In this document: positions 25,447 through 33,855 of the stretch, piece by piece
Numbering within the stretch: the stretch's first letter is position 1
Layout: each line of letters starts with the position of its first letter
The notes under the pieces: model-generated
Told to the model about the DNA's origin: nothing
The model's database searches: none
What the model saw: the letters and a program-made list of their open reading frames with translations, nothing else
Program-made: the position numbers and the translations under genes
NCBI RefSeq assembly: GCF_029320955.1
Contig: NZ_CP119757.1
Location: forward strand, 310,001 to 374,000
DNA length: 64,000 nucleotides
Reading direction: 5' to 3'
Source: Flavobacterium sp. YJ01
GTDB taxonomy: Bacteria > Bacteroidota > Bacteroidia > Flavobacteriales > Flavobacteriaceae

Positions 25447-25533
25447 TTAATTGCACCAACACATCAGGCAAGACATGCCAGAAGTTATTTTTTGAGAAGT
25501 GAAATCGATAATATGTAATCTTGAAGTGTTCAT
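25447..25533 (-). CDS. Cys-rich leader peptide (28 residues) upstream of susC
   Basis: It starts MNTSRLHIIDFTSQKITSG and ends MSCLMCWCN, with three Cys in the last seven residues. The ATG lies 30 bases after a TACTTTTG promoter element, so it is the first ORF of the susC mRNA, 264 bases before susC. The size, position and concentration of one scarce amino acid fit an attenuator or translational sensor for cysteine. No obvious terminator follows on this strand, so the mechanism would not be simple transcription termination. Confidence 0.65.
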   Translation of the reverse strand: MNTSRLHIIDFTSQKITSGMSCLMCWCN

Positions 25534-25562
25534 TATTTTTAAATTCTACTAATTTGATAGAA

Positions 25563-25570
25563 CAAAAGTA
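25563..25570 (-). promoter_or_regulatory. -7 promoter element of the leader-susC-susD operon
   Basis: TACTTTTG (minus strand) matches TAnnTTTG, 30 bases before the leader peptide ATG. Confidence 0.6.
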
Positions 25571-25758
25571 AATTAAAAATTTTAATGTGAAAATTTTTTG
25601 CAGTCTTTTTGCAAAAAAAATGTTAACAAAAACGTTTTCTTAAATATAAAACACTAAAAACATGATAGTTGAAATAGCAACTCCAAACGGAAATCATGTA
25701 AGTATTTTATTAAAAACATCTAAAAGTCATACTCTTTTTAAACTTTTTACAAATGAAA

Positions 25759-25803
25759 AAGACCAGATCATTATCATAAACATGACATTGATCTGGTCTT
25801 TTC
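25759..25803. terminator. terminator
   Basis: AAAGACCAGATCA pairs with TGATCTGGTCTTT across a 19-base loop, with A and T runs on both sides. It ends the cysteine-hydrolase-like gene at 25860-26336 on the minus strand. Confidence 0.75.
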
Positions 25804-25859
25804 CAAAAAACTTCATTTAAAAAAGTTTTCAACTCATAAGCTAAAAAATGTATAAATAA

Positions 25860-26336
25860 TTATGGGACACATTCATTCTTTAAAATATTTTTTTTCAAAA
25901 CATATTCATTACCAATTGCTTCTACTTTAAAACCCAAATCTTTCGCTGTACGAACTGTTGGATCATTAAACATATCGCTCATCATTCCGATAATGGTTAA
26001 ATGTTCAATTTGTTTAGTATTTAAATAATTAAACAAATCAGTTCCTGAAAAGCTATTTGCAGTGTTTTTTACAATAATCATTTCTCCTTCTATCGGAGCA
26101 ACTTCTTCATATATTTGAGAACCATAACTTCCAGAAATAAAAAAAGAGGCATTTTTATTTAATGCAATATGTTGTACATGAATTACAGTTTTTCTTTTTT
26201 TTCTAAAATCGTTCAGCAATTTTTTAGCAATAGAAGCTACTTCATAACTTCCTTTGAATTCCATTTTTCCTTTATAGAAATATTCGTTCTGAATATCAAT
26301 TAACAATAATGCTGATTTAGTATATTTTCTCTTCAT
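25860..26336 (-). CDS. isochorismatase-like protein lacking the catalytic Cys
   Basis: A 158-residue protein with the cysteine hydrolase (isochorismatase/nicotinamidase) fold: LLLIDIQNEYF with Asp14, VKNTANSFSGTDL with Lys90, and IIGMMSDMFNDPTVRTAKDL, where the family has 'GmmT..CV..T.R.A.dlG'. The catalytic Cys is replaced by Phe123 and the following Val by Asn. It therefore cannot do the usual covalent chemistry and is probably a pseudoenzyme or binding protein. Length and frame are otherwise intact. Confidence 0.8.
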   Translation of the reverse strand: MKRKYTKSALLLIDIQNEYFYKGKMEFKGSYEVASIAKKLLNDFRKKRKTVIHVQHIALNKNASFFISGSYGSQIYEEVAPIEGEMIIVKNTANSFSGTDLFNYLNTKQIEHLTIIGMMSDMFNDPTVRTAKDLGFKVEAIGNEYVLKKNILKNECVP

Positions 26337-26948
26337 TCTTGATATATTAATTGAAAACTGCTGCTTTCAGACACATTATTTATCTAATATAATACTCATC
26401 AAACCAAATAACTTCGGACCCCTCTAAAGCGATTGGCAGTACAGCAAAATTATTTGAGTAAACTTTGCATCTTTTACGAAACCAGCAGTCCAACAAAAAA
26501 AGTTACTAAACGAAAGATTAAATCTCTTGCTTCAATAAAAAAATTTGATTGCGAAACTAACAATAAGAAGAAGCAAAAATTGAGGCGTTTCTTTACAAAT
26601 TACGTAATAGATAAAATATTCTAAACAACAAAAAAACATAAAACACTACTAAACAATACTTTAAAAAAAAGACAATAATTAAATGCTGAAAAATCTCAAT
26701 CTTCATCAATTTGTTGAATTTCTGGTTTTGATAAGCACTTTATAAGAAGAAAAAGAAAAATAGAGTCGTTACTTTTAGTCTCAAAAATTTTTATATAACA
26801 CATTAAAATTTAATGTTGTTAAGAAAAAAAAGAGTTAGCATTATTTTAAAAAATATTAAGTACATTACCTTTCCAAAATAAACTTTATTCCATCAAAAAT
26901 TGAATTTCCATATTCTTGGAGATTATTCAATTTTATAATCTATAATAC
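26337..26948. other. AT-rich gap between divergent genes
   Basis: No convincing gene. A TAATTTTG -7 element reading toward the isochorismatase-like gene is at 26443-26450. A short Lys-rich plus-strand reading frame (26433-26624) has no start support. The rest is very AT-rich and probably holds the promoter of the 26949 regulator. Confidence 0.4.
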
Positions 26949-28493
26949 ATGCACTTAAAAACTACTTTTCTCTTTATTCTATTTTTTCTTTCCAATTACT
27001 TGGGTTATTCACAGAAATCATTCAATGAAATTTATACTGAAACCTATCAAGTTTTATTAAGTTCAAATCCAAAAAAAGCGCTTAGCAATACCGATTATTT
27101 ATACAGAATTGCAAAAATTAATTCTGATAAAATTAAAACCCGTATGCTTAAAGCTCATATTTTATACCAATACGGACTTAATAATGAAGCAATAGCTGCT
27201 CTAAAAGAAGCTGAAGAATTTGCCTTAATAGATAAAGATTTTGTAGTACAATCTAAAATATATGGCTTTATGGCTTCGCTTTATCGCGAAAGCGAAATAT
27301 TTCATGTTGGAAAAACTTATCTTAACAAAGCGGTTTTAATTAGCAGAAAAATAAAAGATAAAAGCGAAATGTATAGATTTCAAGGAAATTTATCTCAGGA
27401 ATTAGCCTGTTACGAATTACTCGATTCTAATTATGCAAAAGCAATTAAACATCTTAAAAAAGGGATTCAATTGTTTGAAAAAGCTGAAGGTACAAGCGAT
27501 AAAAACTACCAAATTGCAATCAACGACGAGCTTATTGCTCGAAATTATCTAGAATTAAAGAGAAATGATTCTGCTTTGTTTCATTATGAAAAGGCAGAAA
27601 AAGAACTTCAATCATCACTATCTTATGACAGTCCGTTGAGAGGTTTTATTTATAATGGAATTGCAAATGTATACACTTCATTAAAAGATTATAAAAAAGC
27701 AAAGCTTAATTACAAAAAAGCAGAAGAAATTGCGGAGAAATCAGACTATTCTGCGCTAAAACAAGAGGTTTACAATTCTCTGATGGAATTTTACAAAGGC
27801 ACTGACACCAAAAAATACATTACTTACAATGAAAAAAATCTGGAGTTAACAAAAGCTGAAAATGACAATAAAAAAGTAATTGCAGATGATTTAATAAAAA
27901 CGCTTCAAAAAAAGCATTTAGACAGTCAGTCTGAATATGAAAAAACCAAATTTGTAATTATTGGTATTTGTCTTTTCGCTATTTTTTGCACTGTTGCCAT
28001 TTATTTTTTTAAAAGGAAACAGGATTATAAAAAAATCAGAGATTTTATTCATAACGCTAAACCATCTCAAAACATAGAAATTGATATTGAGAAGAAAGAA
28101 ATTGCCAAAGAATACATGTCTGAAGCTACTGAAAATAGCATTTTGCAAAGCATAAAAGAATTTGAAAAATCATTGTCTTTTTTAAATAAAGCGCTGTCTT
28201 TAAACTCTGTTGCAGCAGAATTAAATGTCAATCATCGTTATTTGTCTTATGTTATTAATAAACATAAATCAAAAGATTTTGCCAGCTATATCAATGAGTT
28301 GAGAATAAATTATATTATTGATCGCTTAAAAAATGATGATTCTTATTTAAAATACAAAATCAGTTATCTTGCCGACCAAGCTGGTTTTGCTTCACATAGC
28401 AGATTTACGATTACATTTAAAAAAGTAACCGGCGTTTCACCTCTAACGTTTATTACCTATCTTCAAAATAATCCTGAAAATAAAAACAGCTAA
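26949..28493 (+). CDS. TPR-containing membrane regulator with AraC-type DNA-binding domain
   Basis: A 514-residue protein with a signal peptide (ending near NYLGYSQ), TPR repeats over about residues 30-320 (NYAKAIKHLKKGIQLFEKAE, YKKAKLNYKKAEEIAEKS), one transmembrane helix at about 335-354 (FVIIGICLFAIFCTVAIYF) and a C-terminal AraC helix-turn-helix (LNKALSLNSVAAELNVNHRY, ISYLADQAGFASHSRFTITF). The layout places the TPRs in the periplasm and the DNA-binding domain in the cytoplasm, so it is a one-protein sensor-regulator of the type common in Flavobacterium. Target and signal unknown; it stands alone. Confidence 0.88.
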   Translation: MHLKTTFLFILFFLSNYLGYSQKSFNEIYTETYQVLLSSNPKKALSNTDYLYRIAKINSDKIKTRMLKAHILYQYGLNNEAIAALKEAEEFALIDKDFVVQSKIYGFMASLYRESEIFHVGKTYLNKAVLISRKIKDKSEMYRFQGNLSQELACYELLDSNYAKAIKHLKKGIQLFEKAEGTSDKNYQIAINDELIARNYLELKRNDSALFHYEKAEKELQSSLSYDSPLRGFIYNGIANVYTSLKDYKKAKLNYKKAEEIAEKSDYSALKQEVYNSLMEFYKGTDTKKYITYNEKNLELTKAENDNKKVIADDLIKTLQKKHLDSQSEYEKTKFVIIGICLFAIFCTVAIYFFKRKQDYKKIRDFIHNAKPSQNIEIDIEKKEIAKEYMSEATENSILQSIKEFEKSLSFLNKALSLNSVAAELNVNHRYLSYVINKHKSKDFASYINELRINYIIDRLKNDDSYLKYKISYLADQAGFASHSRFTITFKKVTGVSPLTFITYLQNNPENKNS

Positions 28494-28536
28494 AAGACAT
28501 CGTTTTATTGAAGTAAAAATTCTGAAAATTATAGAC

Positions 28537-28571
28537 AAAAAAAACTCCAAATTACTTTGGAGTTTTTTTTG
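28537..28571. terminator. bidirectional terminator
   Basis: AAACTCCAAA pairs with TTTGGAGTTT across a short loop. It lies between the TPR-AraC gene and the convergent gene at 28585. Confidence 0.9.
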
Positions 28572-28584
28572 TTTTTATAGAATA

Positions 28585-29037
28585 TTACATTTCGTTCAAT
28601 TCATTAAACTCGTGTAAAGATTTTAATGTGCTTTCGTAAAACAAAATTGCAGCAATTAAATTTCCTTTATCAGAGTAAGGCATCATTTTTCTCTGAAACT
28701 CTACAGTTGTTTCTAAGAAAGTTGTTGTACCAACTGCTTGTCCGTCTAATACTTTTTTATGGTCATTGTCGTCTGGAATACCTAAGTCTGCCATTGTAAC
28801 ACCTGGTTTAGTAACCAAAGCGATATAAGGCAACGTTTTTACTAAAACCTTGATACGCTCGATGTACAATTCTAAAAGTTCTCCTTTTTGCATACCAGCT
28901 AATTCTTTCTGATCGTGGTATTTACGGATTATGGCTGTTGTACTGATAATACTTTTAGGTGCATTCTTTGCTTGTGCTGAAACAGCCACAGTCGTTAAAA
29001 AGCAAAGAAAACTTAGTAAAAAAATTTTACTTTTCAT
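28585..29037 (-). CDS. exported hypothetical protein
   Basis: A 150-residue protein with signal peptide MKSKIFLLSFLCFLTTVAVS and cleavage near SAQA. The mature part is mostly helical and charged (AIIRKYHDQKELAGMQKGEL, LYIERIKVLVKTLPYI) with a loop VTKPGVTMADLGIPDDNDHK. Codons are less AT-rich than those of neighbours, as for a well-expressed gene. I do not recognise a family; it is probably a soluble periplasmic protein. Confidence 0.75.
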   Translation of the reverse strand: MKSKIFLLSFLCFLTTVAVSAQAKNAPKSIISTTAIIRKYHDQKELAGMQKGELLELYIERIKVLVKTLPYIALVTKPGVTMADLGIPDDNDHKKVLDGQAVGTTTFLETTVEFQRKMMPYSDKGNLIAAILFYESTLKSLHEFNELNEM

Positions 29038-29173
29038 TGTCTTAAGTAGATTTGGTTATTGGATCACAGCAAAAGTATATAATTTAACTTAAATTACAAG
29101 TTTATTATTTTATTTTTTTAGTTTAAGTTGCTGTTAAGTCGTTCTATAACAAAAGAGAGGAATATTTGTTAGA

Positions 29174-29806
29174 TTATTTTATTACTCTAAAGCGTCCTGG
29201 ATATTTTATATAGATACTTTTTCTGTTTCCATAATAATCCATAAAATCTTCGCAGACAAAAACGGCATGCGCAGTCGACCACGCGACAACACCGCAAAAT
29301 TCGCTTCCAGATTCTCTTTTAAGCTTTTCAACTTGCTTGCCTATTTTGAATCCTAAATATTTATAAATTGTTGGTGTGTAAACAGAACCATCTTCTAAAT
29401 CTTCCAATGCACTTTCAAAAGTCGATTGTTTATCAATAATTTGTTTGTATTTAGCCATTACAGCATAAGTCAAAATAGCATACTCTACAATTTTTGCGCT
29501 TTCTTCGGTATCTTTAATGAAAACAAAATCAGCAGATATTTTGGCTTTATTCAATTCATCACTTTTCAAATTAAATGATGCATTATTTTTTAATGTGATT
29601 TTGTATGAATTGTCGTTTAATTTTTCGCTTACAAAAAGATTATCCAATCCGTAAACATTTAAGGCGGCTTTAATAAAAGCAATTGAAGAACAATTGGTAC
29701 GTTCTCCTTGTTTGAAGCTTTCAAATATTTTATCTGAACTTAATTGCGAATAGGAATTTGAACAAACAAATAGGAACAGAAAAAATATTGAGGTAACGAA
29801 TTTCAT
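29174..29806 (-). CDS. exported papain-like cysteine peptidase-fold protein (inferred)
   Basis: A 210-residue protein; ATG 29806 is chosen because MKFVTSIFFLFLFVCSNSYS is then a clean signal peptide. The segment KQGERTNCSSIAFIKAAL has Gln33 six residues before Cys39, the spacing of the oxyanion-hole Gln and catalytic Cys in papain and calpain. A later WSTAHAVFVCEDF has His180 with acidic residues and Asn194 behind it, as for the His and Asn/Asp of that triad. No family is recognised by name, so peptidase activity is my inference. It ends KYPGRFRVIK. Confidence 0.6.
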   Translation of the reverse strand: MKFVTSIFFLFLFVCSNSYSQLSSDKIFESFKQGERTNCSSIAFIKAALNVYGLDNLFVSEKLNDNSYKITLKNNASFNLKSDELNKAKISADFVFIKDTEESAKIVEYAILTYAVMAKYKQIIDKQSTFESALEDLEDGSVYTPTIYKYLGFKIGKQVEKLKRESGSEFCGVVAWSTAHAVFVCEDFMDYYGNRKSIYIKYPGRFRVIK

Positions 29807-29940
29807 TGTCTTTGGTAATTTATTTTTGTTTCCCAAATACTTTCGGGAGATTCTACAAATCTATAAAAATCAAATTATATTTTTTTTTAGTTCTTCATTT
29901 TTATCAAAAAAAGCCAATTTTAACATTTATATAAAAAGAA

Positions 29941-29972
29941 AAACGCCTCTCAAAAGACGGAGGCGTTTTCAT
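29941..29972 (-). terminator. terminator of the small acidic/basic protein gene
   Basis: AAACGCCTC pairs with GAGGCGTTT across a 10-base loop. It begins 4 bases after the stop at 29976. Confidence 0.85.
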
Positions 29973-29975
29973 ATT

Positions 29976-30170
29976 CTATTTTTTTTCTTCATTATTCAGC
30001 TTATCATCAAAGTCAGGTTCTTCGCCTTTAAACTTCTTGCTGTCTGCATCATAATTTTCATCATTTGTCAAAACTTCATCGTGATCTTTGTATTGATGTT
30101 TTCTTGTATCACTTCGATTGTTAGAATCGTTTTTATTATTGCTGTTCGGAATCGGGCTATTCGTTTTCAT
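29976..30170 (-). CDS. small hydrophilic disordered protein
   Basis: A 64-residue protein almost wholly made of Asn, Asp, Lys, Glu and Ser (MKTNSPIPNSNNKNDSNNRS, KKFKGEEPDFDDKLNNEEKK). It is probably unstructured. Such proteins are common in Flavobacterium and often linked to stress, but no function can be read here. It has its own terminator directly after the stop, which supports it as a real gene. Confidence 0.65.
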   Translation of the reverse strand: MKTNSPIPNSNNKNDSNNRSDTRKHQYKDHDEVLTNDENYDADSKKFKGEEPDFDDKLNNEEKK

Positions 30171-30308
30171 AACTTTACGTTTTAAAATGTTTTATAAAAT
30201 TACTTCAAATCCTCCCCTTTTAACTTATACAATCATTTCTAAAAATTATAAAATATTACTGCAAAACAAGTTCTTACAACTCTTAAAATTTCTTCTAAAA
30301 AATAATTC

Positions 30309-30316
30309 TAATTTTG
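30309..30316 (+). promoter_or_regulatory. -7 promoter element of the zinc-ribbon monooxygenase
   Basis: TAATTTTG matches TAnnTTTG, 27 bases before the ATG at 30344. Confidence 0.55.
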
Positions 30317-30343
30317 TATCACTAAAAAATTACACCAGAAAAT

Positions 30344-31774
30344 ATGTGGACTATTTGCCCAGAATGTCAAGGACAAAGTAAGAAAAGCCAAAGACTTACC
30401 AAGAAAGTTAGGCTTCATTACCAAGCGGCATTAGAACAATTTGAAAAAAATAATAACGAAGGTGTTGCTCCTATTCGTCCGAAAGCGCATAAAATTGTCT
30501 GTTTAAAATGTTCTGGATCCGGTTTAATTTCTGCCGAAACTTCTATTATCCCAAATAAAGAAACTTATCCTCATGTCGCTATCATTGGTGCGGGAATTGG
30601 CGGCGTTGCATTGGCTGTAGCTTGTCTTCATCGCGGAATTCCATTTACAATTTACGAACGTGATGAAAACTTCGAATCGCGTTCTCAAGGCTACGGATTA
30701 ACTTTACAACAAGCTAGTAAAGCAATTCAAGGATTGGGAATTTTTTCTTTAAATGGTGTCGTTTCTACTAGACATTTGGTTCATACTATTGAAGGCAAAG
30801 TAATTGGAGAATGGGGAATTAGAAAATGGTTGGAATCTGAAGAGAAAAAAGCAACCAAACGAACTAATATGCACATAGCGCGTCAGGCTTTACGTTTAGC
30901 TTTATTAGAGCAATTAGGCGATCATAATATTATAAAATGGAACCATCAATTAATTGATTTTAAAGAACAAGAAAACGAAAGCATTGATTTAACTTTTCAA
31001 GTAAATGGAGAAATAAAAACAGCTAAAGGAGATCTTTTAGTTGGTGCAGACGGAATACGAAGTTCAGTGCGAAGATTATTAATTGGCGACGAAACTACAC
31101 CATTGCGATATTTAGATTGTATCGTGATATTAGGAATTTGCCCATTGCATTCTTTAGAAAATCTAAATAGTTCCTTATTAGATTCTGCAACCGTTTTTCA
31201 AACGGCAAACGGACACGAGCGAATTTACATTATGCCTTATGATGCAGATTCGGTAATGTGGCAGCTTAGTTTTCCGATGTTAGAAGAAAAGGCAAAAGAA
31301 TTAAGTGTTAAAGGACCAAAAGCCTTAAAAGAAGAAGCAATTCGCAGAACACAATGGCACGATCCTATTCCGCAAATTTTATTGGCAACCGAAGAAAATA
31401 AAATCTCAGGTTATCCCGTTTATGATAGAGAATTACTAAATCCAGAATTGCTTTCAAAAGGAAAACAAGTTACTTTAATTGGCGATGCAGCGCACCCAAT
31501 GAGCCCGTTTAAAGGACAAGGCGCAAATCAGGCTTTATTAGATGCGCTTTCTTTGGCGCGTAAAATATTTAAAGGTTGTAAATCGCCAGCGTATTGGAAA
31601 AAAGCCGGAATTAGAGAAAGTGTTTTGAATGAATTTGAGGCAGAAATGCTAAAACGAAGCGCTGTAAAAGTAAAAGATTCAGCAAAAGCGGCAGAATTTC
31701 TGCATTCTGAAATTGTACTTCACGAAGCAAATGAACCGAGAGGTCGATGCTTGAAGAAAAAAGATTTTAAGTAA
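30344..31774 (+). CDS. FAD-dependent monooxygenase with N-terminal DnaJ-type zinc ribbon
   Basis: A 476-residue fusion. Residues 1-65 hold two CxxC pairs, CPEC (5-8) and CLKCSGSG (53-60), separated by a helical KKSQRLTKKVRLHYQAALEQ segment, as in the cysteine-rich region of DnaJ. From about residue 75 comes a p-hydroxybenzoate hydroxylase-type flavoprotein: VAIIGAGIGGVALAV (dinucleotide binding), LLVGADGIRSSVR and LIGDAAHPMSPFKGQGANQA (FAD ribityl contact). It is related to TetX-like monooxygenases. Substrate unknown. It precedes a sigma-54 controlled gene but has its own standard promoter. Confidence 0.88.
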   Translation: MWTICPECQGQSKKSQRLTKKVRLHYQAALEQFEKNNNEGVAPIRPKAHKIVCLKCSGSGLISAETSIIPNKETYPHVAIIGAGIGGVALAVACLHRGIPFTIYERDENFESRSQGYGLTLQQASKAIQGLGIFSLNGVVSTRHLVHTIEGKVIGEWGIRKWLESEEKKATKRTNMHIARQALRLALLEQLGDHNIIKWNHQLIDFKEQENESIDLTFQVNGEIKTAKGDLLVGADGIRSSVRRLLIGDETTPLRYLDCIVILGICPLHSLENLNSSLLDSATVFQTANGHERIYIMPYDADSVMWQLSFPMLEEKAKELSVKGPKALKEEAIRRTQWHDPIPQILLATEENKISGYPVYDRELLNPELLSKGKQVTLIGDAAHPMSPFKGQGANQALLDALSLARKIFKGCKSPAYWKKAGIRESVLNEFEAEMLKRSAVKVKDSAKAAEFLHSEIVLHEANEPRGRCLKKKDFK

Positions 31775-31806
31775 TTTATGTTCTCAAATTAAGAACGTAA
31801 ATCTAG

Positions 31807-31822
31807 TGGCATATTTCTTGAA
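31807..31822 (+). promoter_or_regulatory. sigma-54 promoter of the MBL-fold hydrolase gene
   Basis: TGGCATATTTCTTGAA fits the -24/-12 pattern TGGCA-N6-TTG. It is 39 bases before the ATG at 31861. An inverted repeat GTTCT/AGAAC lies just upstream at 31779-31795. Confidence 0.7.
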
Positions 31823-31860
31823 AAATAATAGTAATTATTAACTAATTAAAACTTATAATC

Positions 31861-32541
31861 ATGAAAGTTACTTATTACGGACATTCTTGTTTTTCGGTTT
31901 TTACCAATGGAAAACACATACTTTTTGATCCTTTTATCAGTCCAAATGAATTAGCAAAAGAGGTTGATATTGATGCCATAAAAGCAGATTATATTTTAAT
32001 TTCTCACGCGCATTACGATCACATTTTGGACGTAGGAAGAATTGCAAAAAATACGGGCGCTAAAGTGCTTGGAAATTTTGAAATTTACAATTGGCTATTA
32101 AAACAAGGAATTGAAAATGCACACCCAATAAATCCAGGCGGAAAATTTGATTTCGATTTTGGAACTGTAAAATGTGTGATAGCACAGCATCCTAGCAGTT
32201 TTATGGACGGTTCTTATGGCGGAATTGCCTGTGGTTTTGTGTTGACGACTCCAGAAGGAAATTTTTACTACAGCGGAGATACCGCCTTAACTTTAGACAT
32301 GCAGATTATTCTAAAATTCACCAAACTTGATTTTGCTGTTTTCCCAATTGGCGACGGACTTACAATGGGAATTGAAGAAGCAATCGAAGCTTCTAAATTG
32401 GTTGGCGTTCATAAAATCTTAGGCGTTCATTACGATACTTTTGGCTTTATTATAATGGATCATCAAAAAGCTTTAGAAGCATTCAAAAATGCAAATCTTG
32501 ACCTTTATTTACCAAAAATAAATACTACAATAGACTTATAA
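31861..32541 (+). CDS. UPF0173-type metal-dependent hydrolase (metallo-beta-lactamase fold)
   Basis: A 226-residue cytoplasmic protein of the UPF0173/YtkL type: YYGHSCFSVFTNGKHILFDP at the start, metal site SHAHYDH at about 53-59, GGIACGFVLTTPEGNFYYSG with metal-ligand Asp after it (GDT), and final His in ILGVHYDTFG. The usual length is matched. The reaction of this family is not known. It has its own sigma-54 promoter and is followed by a long palindrome, and it belongs to the cluster around the sigma-54 regulator. Confidence 0.9.
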   Translation: MKVTYYGHSCFSVFTNGKHILFDPFISPNELAKEVDIDAIKADYILISHAHYDHILDVGRIAKNTGAKVLGNFEIYNWLLKQGIENAHPINPGGKFDFDFGTVKCVIAQHPSSFMDGSYGGIACGFVLTTPEGNFYYSGDTALTLDMQIILKFTKLDFAVFPIGDGLTMGIEEAIEASKLVGVHKILGVHYDTFGFIIMDHQKALEAFKNANLDLYLPKINTTIDL

Positions 32542-32561
32542 TTCAAATGATTTTCATTGTT

Positions 32562-32595
32562 ATATTTCGCTAAAAAAATTCTTTTAGCGAAATAT
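32562..32595. promoter_or_regulatory. 14-bp perfect inverted repeat with TTTCGCT core
   Basis: ATATTTCGCTAAAA (32562-32575) is repeated inverted as TTTTAGCGAAATAT (32582-32595). No T run follows, so it is not a normal terminator. The TTTCGCT...AGCGAAA core recurs at 39253-39280 upstream of a sigma-54 promoter. Confidence 0.6.
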
Positions 32596-32641
32596 CATGA
32601 TGCTTAAAATCAAAAGACAAATCCATCAAAATAAAAATCAT

Positions 32642-32677
32642 AAAAAAAGGAATAGCTGCTGACACTATTCCTTTTAA
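32642..32677 (-). terminator. terminator of the alpha/beta hydrolase gene
   Basis: AAAAGGAATAG pairs with CTATTCCTTTT. On the minus strand a T run follows. It is 55 bases after the stop at 32732. Confidence 0.85.
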
Positions 32678-32731
32678 CACATAATATTTCTTTTAGAAAA
32701 TTACTATGCGCGATAAAAATTCTAAATGCTA

Positions 32732-33568
32732 TTATGTGTACTTTACAAAATTGATAATATGTTTTGAAGTTAATTCAGGAAACTGATGTTGTGGCGCGTG
32801 TCCAGTTCCTGAATAAACAACCATTTGCGCATTGGTCATCTGATTGAAAAAAGAATACCAATTTTCGACCGCAAAACTAATATCATGATCTCCAGAAATA
32901 ATCAAAATTGACGTTTTGGTCTTTTTAATTTGTTCTCTAAAATTCAAAACGTCCTCTCTAAAACCATCGCCTCCACCAAAATACAATTGAAAAACATCCA
33001 TTGTGGAAGGAATTTTTGAAACATCAATTTTTTTATGAATTCTATCGTGTGAAGCCTTTGCCGCCAATTTGCTAGATTCTGATTTGGGTTCAAAAAACAA
33101 AACAATTTCATCCTCAAAATCATTCAGCGGTTTCAAAGCGGCATCAAAAAAGGCTTGTTCTATCGGAATCTCATTTTTACCAGGAGGATTCGTGCCAATT
33201 AAAACTGCATGTGTTACCAAATTAGGATATAATAAAGTCGCTGCCTGCGCTACTAATCCGCCATAAGACCAGCCCAAAACTACAATCGAATCTATCTTCA
33301 AAATATCAGCAAGATCTTTAATATCTTTAGCAACAACAGTTAAATCTGGCGTCAAACTTCCTGTAGACGAACCAATTCCAGAATAATCAAATACGATAAC
33401 ATTGAACTTTTTTGCCATCAATGCTATAAATAAAGGATCCCAAGTGTCTAGAGTTCCTCTAAAACGGTTCACAAAAAATACTGCTTTTCCTTTCCCGTAA
33501 GAACGATAAGCAATTTTACGATCGCCTGCATCGGCAAAACGTGTCTCTGCATCATAAATTTTTTTCAT
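32732..33568 (-). CDS. alpha/beta-fold hydrolase
   Basis: A 278-residue cytoplasmic protein with an alpha/beta hydrolase fold: GKAVFFVNRFRGTLDTWDPL (oxyanion region, with an unusual NRF in place of HG), FDYSGIGSSTG, nucleophile elbow GWSYGG, Asp in ISGDHDISF and His in GTGHAPQHQF. Such enzymes cleave esters, epoxides, C-C bonds or haloalkanes. It is divergent from another alpha/beta hydrolase at 33856. I found no sigma-54 promoter for it. Confidence 0.88.
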   Translation of the reverse strand: MKKIYDAETRFADAGDRKIAYRSYGKGKAVFFVNRFRGTLDTWDPLFIALMAKKFNVIVFDYSGIGSSTGSLTPDLTVVAKDIKDLADILKIDSIVVLGWSYGGLVAQAATLLYPNLVTHAVLIGTNPPGKNEIPIEQAFFDAALKPLNDFEDEIVLFFEPKSESSKLAAKASHDRIHKKIDVSKIPSTMDVFQLYFGGGDGFREDVLNFREQIKKTKTSILIISGDHDISFAVENWYSFFNQMTNAQMVVYSGTGHAPQHQFPELTSKHIINFVKYT

Positions 33569-33781
33569 AATTATAATTTAAAGGTTGGAGTCAATAATTC
33601 TTTCAATGAAATTGGCAAAGATTAAACCAAAACAAAAAACAACTGAAAACAAGGCTTTTACATTCAATTACACTATTTCTAATTATGATATTTCAATAAT
33701 TAAAACCAGTTTTTAACGATATTTAATAACTGTAAAATCGTAAATAGCAAGAATGCTTTTATAATCAATACTTTACAAAAA

Positions 33782-33797
33782 AGGCATTCCTTTTGTT
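33782..33797 (+). promoter_or_regulatory. sigma-54 promoter of the 33856 hydrolase gene
   Basis: AGGCATTCCTTTTGTT fits GGCA-N6-TTG with correct -24/-12 spacing, 59 bases before the ATG. Confidence 0.55.
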
Positions 33798-33855
33798 TTT
33801 AATATGCAAACCACTTTCGCTTTTCTGAAAAAACAATCTTAATGATCAAGTAGTT

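Noticed and set aside
25662..25820. 52-codon plus-strand ORF (MIVEIATPNG...) upstream of the isochorismatase-like gene
   Set aside because: Its 3' half is the arms and loop of a strong terminator, so it is more likely chance; a decayed gene fragment is possible.
26433..26624. 63-codon Lys-rich plus-strand reading frame
   Set aside because: It has no good start or ribosome site, no promoter element, and biased, low-complexity residues expected from AT-rich non-coding DNA.
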